A stretch of 34,493 bases of DNA from an uncultured Eubacteriales bacterium (lineage in GTDB: Bacteria > Bacillota > Clostridia > Oscillospirales > CAG-272): positions 1-34,493 of the forward strand of contig URAP01000019.1 of the NCBI GenBank assembly GCA_900545935.1, given 5' to 3'. The position numbers and the translations under genes are program-made. Shown here in pieces: positions 29,680 through 34,493 of this stretch (positions are counted from its first letter, which is position 1; each line of letters opens with the position of its first letter). The notes under the pieces are model-generated. The model was not told the DNA's origin and did not search any database. It worked only from the letters and a program-made list of their open reading frames with translations.

Positions 29680-30510
29680 TTATTTACCGTTTCTACGTCT
29701 GACGATGAACTTGTCGGTTCTCGCCTTCTTGTTACGAGTCTTATAGCCGTTGGTAGGCTTGCCCCACGGGGTAACGGGAGAAGGACGTCCGATAGGAGAC
29801 TTACCTTCACCACCGCCGTGCGGGTGGTCACAGGGGTTCATGGCAGAACCGCGGACGGTAGGACGAATGCCGCGATGGCGGGTCTTACCTGCCTTACCGA
29901 CCTTGACGGTGTCGTGCTCGATGTTGCCGACCGTTCCGATCGTAGCCTTGCAGTCAAGGGCAACGAGACGAACCTCGCCCGAGGGAAGGCGTATCTGAGC
30001 CATGCCGTTCTCCTTAGCCATGAGCTGTGCATATGCACCTGCGGAACGGACAAGCTGCGCGCCCTTACCGGGGTGGAGCTCGATGCTGTTGACGATGGTA
30101 CCGACGGGGATATTAGCGATAGGAAGTGTGTTGCCCACCTTGATATCGGAGTCGGGACCGGTATAAACGGTATCTCCTGCCTTCAGGCCTTCGGGAGCGA
30201 TGATGTAGCTCTTCTTGCCCTCGGTGTCGGAGAGGAGTGCGATGTATGCGGTACGGTTAGGATCGTACTCGATGCCGACTACGGTAGCCGCGCCGTTTAC
30301 ATTGCGCTTGAAGTCTATGATACGATACTTCTTCTTGTTTCCGCCGCCGTGATGACGAACGGTGATACGACCGTAGCTGTTACGGCCGGAATGCTTTTTG
30401 AGAGTTTTTACAAGGCTCTTTTCGGGAGTAAACTTTGTAAGCTCTTCAAATGACGGCACGGTCATATTACGACGGCCGTTGCTGGTAGGCTTGTATTTGA
30501 TTGTTGCCAT
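29680..30510 (-). CDS. rplB: 50S ribosomal protein L2
   Basis: The 276-residue protein has KKHSGRNSYGRITVRHHGGGNKKKYRIIDF and the C-terminal GSAMNPCDHPHGGGEGKSPIGRPSPVTPWGKPTNGYKTR. The latter includes the histidine region near the peptidyl-transferase centre. L2 is one of the most conserved large-subunit proteins. It lies between rplW and rpsS. Confidence 0.98.
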   Translation of the reverse strand: MATIKYKPTSNGRRNMTVPSFEELTKFTPEKSLVKTLKKHSGRNSYGRITVRHHGGGNKKKYRIIDFKRNVNGAATVVGIEYDPNRTAYIALLSDTEGKKSYIIAPEGLKAGDTVYTGPDSDIKVGNTLPIANIPVGTIVNSIELHPGKGAQLVRSAGAYAQLMAKENGMAQIRLPSGEVRLVALDCKATIGTVGNIEHDTVKVGKAGKTRHRGIRPTVRGSAMNPCDHPHGGGEGKSPIGRPSPVTPWGKPTNGYKTRNKKARTDKFIVRRRNGK

Positions 30511-30524
30511 ATCCGTTTACCTCC

Positions 30525-30818
30525 TTAGTTCAGTCCTTCAAAGAACTCGATAGGCTTCGAGTCCTCCTTGAGAGTAACAATAGCCTTTTTCCAAGCAGAC
30601 TTGTAACCACTGTGTACTCCGTAGCGTCTGGGCTGCTTCTTGACGTTAATGATGTTAACGCACTTTACGTCAACCTTGAATGCTTTCTCAACCGCAGCTG
30701 CAATCTCAGGCTTGGTTGCATCCGAAAGAACCTTGAACGCATACTTCTTGTCTGCGCTCATAGCCATCGAATCCTCTGTGATAACAGGGGCGATTATGAT
30801 GTCATAAACGGTCTTCAT
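30525..30818 (-). CDS. rplW: 50S ribosomal protein L23
   Basis: The 97-residue protein has YDIIIAPVITEDSM, KYAFKVLSDATKPEIAAAVEKAFKVDVKCVN and KPRR-like QPRRYGV, typical of L23. L23 lies at the exit tunnel and docks trigger factor and the signal-recognition particle. Its ATG directly follows the rplD stop codon (TAAATG), with GAGGAGG inside the end of rplD. Confidence 0.97.
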   Translation of the reverse strand: MKTVYDIIIAPVITEDSMAMSADKKYAFKVLSDATKPEIAAAVEKAFKVDVKCVNIINVKKQPRRYGVHSGYKSAWKKAIVTLKEDSKPIEFFEGLN

Positions 30819-31442
30819 TTATGCAAATACCTCCTCGAGCTTCTTTGCTGCGTCTGCAGCGACGACAAATGTGTCGGCGTTGAGAATGTCATAGACATTC
30901 ACCTCTGTGCAGGACGCTGTCTTTACGCCCTCGATGTTTGCAAAGCTCTTGATGACCTTTGCATCACCGTCAGCGAGAACAACGAGGCTCTTCTTTCCGG
31001 CACCGACCGCCTTGAGCATGTCGACCATTACGCGGGTCTTGTACTCATCGGTCTTGATGGAGTCAACGACTACCATATTGCCGCCTGCGACCTTGTCACT
31101 GAGAGCGCTGCACATAGCGATTCTCTTAACCTTCTTGTTAAGAGACATCTTGTACTTTCTCGGCTTCGGACCGAGAGCCACGCCGCCGTGTGTCCACTGC
31201 GGAGCTCTTGTGGAGCCCTGTCTTGCACGGCCGGTACCCTTCTGTCTCCAGGGCTTCTTACCGCCGCCGGAAACCTCGGTGCGTGTGAGGGTAGACTGTG
31301 TACCCTGTCTCTGATTTGAAAGATATGCTTTTACCGCTGTGTGAAGAACAGTGGCGTTTACCTCGCAACCGAATACAACATCGGAGAGGGTGATTTCGCC
31401 TGTTTCTTTACCAGACATATCGACTACTTTTAAAACCGGCAT
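30819..31442 (-). CDS. rplD: 50S ribosomal protein L4
   Basis: The 207-residue protein has QRQGTQSTLTRTEVSGGGKKPWRQKGTGRARQGSTRAPQW, the loop that reaches the exit tunnel. In E. coli L4 also represses the S10 operon through its leader; whether that applies here is unknown. GGAGGA precedes the ATG. Confidence 0.98.
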   Translation of the reverse strand: MPVLKVVDMSGKETGEITLSDVVFGCEVNATVLHTAVKAYLSNQRQGTQSTLTRTEVSGGGKKPWRQKGTGRARQGSTRAPQWTHGGVALGPKPRKYKMSLNKKVKRIAMCSALSDKVAGGNMVVVDSIKTDEYKTRVMVDMLKAVGAGKKSLVVLADGDAKVIKSFANIEGVKTASCTEVNVYDILNADTFVVAADAAKKLEEVFA

Positions 31443-31460
31443 GTAACTTCCTCCTTCCGA

Positions 31461-32096
31461 TTACGCATTCTTGACCGTATCACGGATGAATACGATACCG
31501 CCCTTGGCTCCGGGAACTGCGCCCTTAACCGCGATGAGGTTCGCCTCCGCGTCGATCTTTGCGACTTCAAGGTTTAATACGGTGACCTGCTCATTACCAT
31601 ACTGACCCGGCATGATCTTGTTCTTGAAGATGCGGGATGGTGTGGAGGTCGAGCCCATAGAACCGGGCTGACGGTGAATAGGACCGGTACCGTGTGTCAT
31701 TCTGAGAATATGTGCGTTCCATCTCTTGACAACGCCCGTGAATCCGCGACCCTTGGTAATTCCGGTTACGTCGACCTTTTCACCTGCCGCAAAAATGTCA
31801 GCGGTGACGGTATCGCCTACATTAAGACCGGAGCAATCATCAAGGCGGAACTCCTTGAGGTGTCTCTTGTTGGATACGCCGGCAGCCTTAAAATGACCAA
31901 GCTCAGGCTTCGTGAGCTTTCTCTCGGCTACATCCTCGAATCCGAGCTGAACGGCATCGTAGCCGTCATTCTCGACTGTTTTCTTCTGGGCAACGACGCA
32001 GGGTCCTGCCTCAAGAACTGTAACAGGAATTACGTTTCCTGCCTCGTCAAAGATCTGGGTCATACCCAGCTTCTTTCCGATGATACCCTTCTTCAT
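31461..32096 (-). CDS. rplC: 50S ribosomal protein L3
   Basis: The 211-residue protein begins MKKGIIGKKLGMTQIFDEAGNVIPVTVLEAGPC and has KGRGFTGVVKRW and HGTGPIHRQPGSMGSTSTPSRIFKNKIMPGQYGNE. It starts assembly of the large subunit. It follows rpsJ after a 166-nt structured spacer. Confidence 0.98.
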   Translation of the reverse strand: MKKGIIGKKLGMTQIFDEAGNVIPVTVLEAGPCVVAQKKTVENDGYDAVQLGFEDVAERKLTKPELGHFKAAGVSNKRHLKEFRLDDCSGLNVGDTVTADIFAAGEKVDVTGITKGRGFTGVVKRWNAHILRMTHGTGPIHRQPGSMGSTSTPSRIFKNKIMPGQYGNEQVTVLNLEVAKIDAEANLIAVKGAVPGAKGGIVFIRDTVKNA

Positions 32097-32262
32097 AAGT
32101 ATCTCTTTTCCTTTCTGTTATTGGTTGATCTCCGAGGAGACCAACATGACAATGCCGTAGGCTGCTCACCTCTCGGTCATGCAGCGCGGCCGACTTTGCC
32201 GCCGAAATGCGCCGGCGGTGCGCTTCTTGCCTATATTTAATAATGTAGGCAAATCGCAGGCA
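32097..32262 (-). other. Structured spacer between rpsJ and rplC
   Basis: In the transcript this 166-nt spacer can form TTGCCTA with TAGGCAA (12-nt loop), CCGCC with GGCGG, and a TTGG...CCAA hairpin containing TCTCC-GA-GGAGA just before the rplC ribosome-binding site. No gene was seen in it. Confidence 0.5.
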
Positions 32263-32577
32263 TCAGAGCTTGATTTCGATATCAACACCTGCAGGGAGCT
32301 CGAGGCTCATCATTGCGTCAACGACCTTCTGAGAAGGCTTGATGATGTCAATGAGTCTCTTGTGAGTTCTCATCTCAAACTGCTCGCGGCTGTCCTTGTA
32401 CTTGTGGACTGCGCGAAGAATGGTTACGATCTCACGATCGGTAGGAAGCGGAACGGGACCCGATACCGTAGCGCCGTTGCGTTTAGCGGTCTCAACGATC
32501 TTCTCCGCAGCCGTGTCGATAAGGGTGTGATCGTAGCTCTTGAGTCTGATTCTGAGCTTTTCCTTAATTGCTGCCAT
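32263..32577 (-). CDS. rpsJ: 30S ribosomal protein S10
   Basis: The 104-residue protein has KLRIRLKSYDHTLIDTAAEKIVETAKRNGATVSGPVPLPT and SREQFEMRTHKRLIDI, the S10 core. S10 is also NusE, a partner of NusB in antitermination. It is the first gene of the superoperon. No rpsL-rpsG-fusA-tuf genes precede it here. AAGGAGGA precedes the ATG. Confidence 0.98.
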   Translation of the reverse strand: MAAIKEKLRIRLKSYDHTLIDTAAEKIVETAKRNGATVSGPVPLPTDREIVTILRAVHKYKDSREQFEMRTHKRLIDIIKPSQKVVDAMMSLELPAGVDIEIKL

Positions 32578-32865
32578 CTGTTTTTCCTCCTTAAAGAATT
32601 CAGGGGGACCTACACCGAGGTTTTCCCTTGACGCGAGCCGCTTTCCCGGGTTTCGAAAAGCCGCACACTGTTCCGGGTGTTTCGGACGGGTTCTTAAAAA
32701 TAACGGGGTCTGCCGCAGCCTTTTGGCGCGACAGCGCCGCTTATTCTTCCCTGCCGCTCGGTGCGTTTGCCGCCCGGTTTATAAACTCGGACATACTCTG
32801 CGGAAATTCCCTGCGTACAGCAGCGAGGCCGTCGCAGCCACCTTCCGCTTCATCGCACATCAAGC
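32578..32865 (-). promoter_or_regulatory. Leader of the S10 superoperon
   Basis: About 290 nt of untranslated RNA lie between the predicted start near 32865 and rpsJ. It can form a perfect GGCGC-TGTC-GCGCC hairpin (32738-32725) and several weaker ones; a T5 run occurs further on without a tight stem. A 24-codon open frame (32779-32853) begins MKRKVAATASLLYAG after AAGG. A leader this long is consistent with autoregulation by a ribosomal protein, as by L4 in E. coli, but no matching fold was established. Confidence 0.45.
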
Positions 32866-32871
32866 CTTACT

Positions 32872-32900
32872 ATTTTACATTAAAGGGAGTTTTTTTGCAA
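32872..32900 (-). promoter_or_regulatory. Sigma-A promoter of the S10 superoperon
   Basis: On the minus strand, TTGCAA (32895-32900) and TAAAAT (32872-32877) are 17 nt apart, in an A/T-rich setting. The A-run just downstream of the -35 box is typical of strong promoters. This is the only good minus-strand promoter seen between abrB and rpsJ. Confidence 0.7.
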
Positions 32901-33030
32901 TAGCTTTTCCGAAAAAAACTTCGTCATATGTTAAATTTACACTTTATTAACATTCATCTCTTTTCTCACAAGCAAAATTATTGCCACAGCATGGAATTTT
33001 GTGCTTTATAAACTTGTTTAATAGTTTATC

Positions 33031-33059
33031 TTGACAGAACATACATTAAGTGGTATAAT
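33031..33059 (+). promoter_or_regulatory. Consensus sigma-A promoter of abrB
   Basis: TTGACA (33031-33036) and TATAAT (33054-33059) are exactly 17 nt apart, a perfect consensus. The start would be near 33066, about 120 nt before the abrB ATG. Confidence 0.85.
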
Positions 33060-33064
33060 ACCAC
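33050..33064. promoter_or_regulatory. Palindrome over the abrB -10 box
   Basis: GTGGTAT-A-ATACCAC is a perfect 7-1-7 palindrome that contains the -10 box of the abrB promoter. It is well placed for a repressor, possibly AbrB itself. The binding protein is not known. Confidence 0.55.
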
Positions 33065-33187
33065 CGTGGGATCCGAAAGTGCAGTGTCGGACCCGCGAAA
33101 ATGGGCTTTTTGCTGCCGTATGGCACATCTCGCCCGAGATATATTCCATTATTTATATCTTTTTATATTTGAAAGGAGAAAACCACA

Positions 33188-33439
33188 ATGAAATCAACAG
33201 GCATTGTCAGAAAGATTGACGAGCTGGGCAGAATCGTTCTTCCTATTGAGATCCGTAATACACTCGACATCAAGGCTAAGGACTCTATCGAGATTTTTGT
33301 AGATGATGATAAGATCATTCTCAAAAAGTATCAGCCCTCCTGCATCTTCTGCGGCAACTCAGACTACGTTACTGTATTCAAGGGCAAGCTCGTTTGCGCT
33401 GATTGCGTAGCCACCCTTAAGCGCGCAGTAGTTCAGTAA
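33188..33439 (+). CDS. abrB: AbrB/SpoVT-family transition-state regulator with zinc ribbon
   Basis: The 83-residue protein begins MKSTGIVRKIDELGRIVLPIEIRNTLDIKAKDSIEIFVDDDKIILKK, the swapped-hairpin AbrB DNA-binding domain with the usual R-x-I-D-x-L-G-R-I-V-x-P core. The C-terminal part has Cys-x2-Cys (53-56) and Cys-x2-Cys (71-74), a small zinc ribbon seen in Clostridia homologues but not in B. subtilis AbrB. These regulators control the passage into stationary phase and sporulation. GGAG lies 9 nt before the ATG. It is a single-gene unit with its own promoter and terminator. Confidence 0.92.
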   Translation: MKSTGIVRKIDELGRIVLPIEIRNTLDIKAKDSIEIFVDDDKIILKKYQPSCIFCGNSDYVTVFKGKLVCADCVATLKRAVVQ

Positions 33440-33597
33440 TTTACAAAGCAAAGCGGCTGTCCGACAGGACAAGCCATCCGAGCCGACGACAGCGGCGCAG
33501 GCGGTCAACCTTTCCGCCGAATAAGCGTCGCTGCCGCTCCGAGCTCAGCGCCGTTCATGCCGTGTGCATGCGGTGCACCGACAAATCCGAAAATTAT
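33440..33597 (+). other. Structured 3' untranslated region of abrB
   Basis: About 160 nt separate the abrB stop codon from its terminator. AGCGGC (33491-33496) can pair with GCCGCT (33533-33538), enclosing a GGCGG/CCGCC hairpin (33500-33518). GTGCA-TGCGG-TGCAC forms another hairpin at 33564-33578. This is long for a 3' flank and could release a small RNA, but no known family was recognised. Confidence 0.35.
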
Positions 33598-33640
33598 CAC
33601 CCGCCCGCTCACCGCGCGTGAGCCGACGGGTGTTTTTATT
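33598..33640 (+). terminator. Terminator of abrB
   Basis: CACCCG (33598-33603) pairs with CGGGTG (33627-33632), and an inner GCTCAC pairs with GTGAGC. A run of five Ts follows at 33633-33637. It is a strong Rho-independent terminator. Confidence 0.85.
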
Positions 33641-33985
33641 TCCTTATGTCATTTGCTTTAAGCTCTTCTCAGAGTATTTCTTTTCCCCCACGTCCATACT
33701 CAATAGTTTCAATTCTCTCATTCTTATTTTTTTAAGATATGCGCTTTGGTATTTCGGGACTATTAATTGCCGACGGCTTCAAATATCCCCTCCGCACGCG
33801 GCTGCCGTTAATTTTATCAGTCGCCGATACACTCAAGGCTGCATTGCGCTGCCGTGCGAACAACCGCCGCATACCTTACAAATATATTTTTCTTTTCGTG
33901 AATAAAAAAGCCTGCGCTGCCGCAAAATATGCTATGAACGGAGCGATAGGCTCCGAAACCTGAAAACGAAAGGAAAAAAAGAGTT
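33641..33985. other. A/T-rich region upstream of the M23 gene
   Basis: This 345-nt region has no supportable gene. Short plus-strand open frames in it have no family resemblance and no good ribosome-binding site. A GGAGC-GATAG-GCTCC hairpin (33940-33954) lies just before the M23 ribosome-binding site (AAAGGA). No certain sigma-A, sigma-F or sigma-E promoter was found. Confidence 0.5.
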
Positions 33986-34493
33986 ATGGATTATAACGCA
34001 AAGAGAGCTAAGCTCAGCGGCGTTATATACATAATCCTTGCGCTGATGCTCGCTTCGATTATGTGTGTAACCATTTTCACCGCGATATCCTCGAGGAAGG
34101 ACACTCCCGCGCCCGAGGTGACCGATGCACCCGCGCCCGTTATAACGACCGCCGCACCGCAGAGCGAGGCGACCGCACCGGTAAATGCAGGAGTTGAGGC
34201 AATAGACGGGCTCGAACCCGAGAGCGAACCGGTCATAGCCCCGGCAGAAGAGCAGACCCCGGAGTTTATTATGCCGGTGGGCGGCAAGATCAGCGCGTCC
34301 TTTTCCGCAGATATGCCGGTATTTTCGATAACGATGAACGATTACCGCACACACATGGGCGTCGATATCGATGCACCGATAGGCACCGAGGTGCGCTGCT
34401 GCGCGGACGGTATAATAGAGAGCGTCTATGATGACGATATGAGCGGACGCTGCGTTCGAATCGGGCACAGCGGCGGATATGCGACCGTCTATC
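33986..34493 (+). CDS. SpoIIQ-like M23 membrane protein (partial, 3' end missing)
   Basis: The first 169 residues are present and the frame is open at the window edge. A short cytoplasmic N-terminus leads into one membrane helix (about 10-34). A Pro/Ala/Glu-rich outer linker follows (about 40-93), then a LytM/M23 domain beginning FIMPVGGKISASFS. TMNDYRTHMGVDIDAPIGTEV resembles clostridial SpoIIQ (T-x3-D/E-W/Y-RTH-x-G-x-D-I). His123 and Asp127 of the HxxxD zinc motif are present; the later HxH lies beyond the window. SpoIIQ joins SpoIIIAH across the engulfed forespore membranes. A general M23 endopeptidase remains possible. AAAGGA lies about 10 nt before the ATG. Confidence 0.8.
   Translation, partial: MDYNAKRAKLSGVIYIILALMLASIMCVTIFTAISSRKDTPAPEVTDAPAPVITTAAPQSEATAPVNAGVEAIDGLEPESEPVIAPAEEQTPEFIMPVGGKISASFSADMPVFSITMNDYRTHMGVDIDAPIGTEVRCCADGIIESVYDDDMSGRCVRIGHSGGYATVY

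Larger units (their letters stand above)
32901..33187. other. A/T-rich divergent region between the S10 promoter and abrB
   Basis: This stretch holds A/T-rich DNA upstream of the S10 promoter, the consensus abrB promoter with its palindrome, and a leader of about 120 nt before abrB. No gene was seen in it. Confidence 0.6.

Noticed and set aside
33739..33963. A 74-codon plus-strand frame before the M23 gene
   Set aside because: It has no convincing ribosome-binding site or domain pattern and lies in A/T-rich leader DNA.

Overview
This window is chromosomal DNA from a GC-rich, spore-forming-type member of the class Clostridia. It is most likely an uncultured gut lineage of the Oscillospirales or a neighbouring order, though the exact family cannot be fixed from the sequence alone. 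The evidence is a Firmicutes S10-spc-alpha ribosomal superoperon ending in adk-map-infA-rpmJ-rpsM-rpsK-rpsD-rpoA-rplQ, zinc-type S4/S14/L24/L36, a Rex regulator next to a DnaD-family primosome protein, an AbrB/SpoVT regulator with a C-terminal zinc ribbon, and a SpoIIQ-like M23 gene. Shine-Dalgarno sites are strong and TTG/GTG starts are common. Almost all genes lie on the minus strand; only vanZ, abrB and the M23 gene are on the plus strand.

Positions 1-4660 hold a GH94 disaccharide phosphorylase, a DnaD-domain protein and a Rex-family regulator whose NAD(H)-binding glycine motif is gone. A hairpin-rich repeat element follows at 4741-4990. Positions 4976-9638 form a carbohydrate operon read right to left from a good sigma-A promoter at 9610-9638: an archaeal-type triose-phosphate-isomerase homologue, an FGGY sugar kinase, a fucose/arabinose-isomerase-like protein and a small alpha/beta hydrolase. 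Together they look like isomerisation, phosphorylation and further processing of an unusual sugar; no transporter or aldolase lies in the window.

Positions 9854-16513 are accessory. They hold a secreted membrane-anchored repeat protein, a candidate structured RNA with its own promoter and terminator (10962-11092), vanZ under a palindromic operator, a dus-dat pair (tRNA dihydrouridine synthase and D-amino-acid transaminase), and a glycosyltransferase-acyltransferase pair likely to act on a surface polymer.

Positions 16535-32900 are one long ribosomal superoperon of 32 genes, read from a promoter at 32872-32900 to a terminator at 16535-16592. It is standard in gene order. Three details are unusual: infA appears to start at CTG, rpsC carries a DRRG-repeat tail, and four intergenic spacers are unusually long and full of hairpins. 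Divergently, abrB follows a consensus promoter that contains a 15-bp palindrome, and the window ends inside a SpoIIQ-like membrane M23 gene.

No CRISPR array, tRNA, rRNA, transposase or phage gene was seen. The best candidates for something undescribed are the structured RNA at 10962-11092, the sugar operon with its altered TIM active site, and the glycine-less Rex protein.
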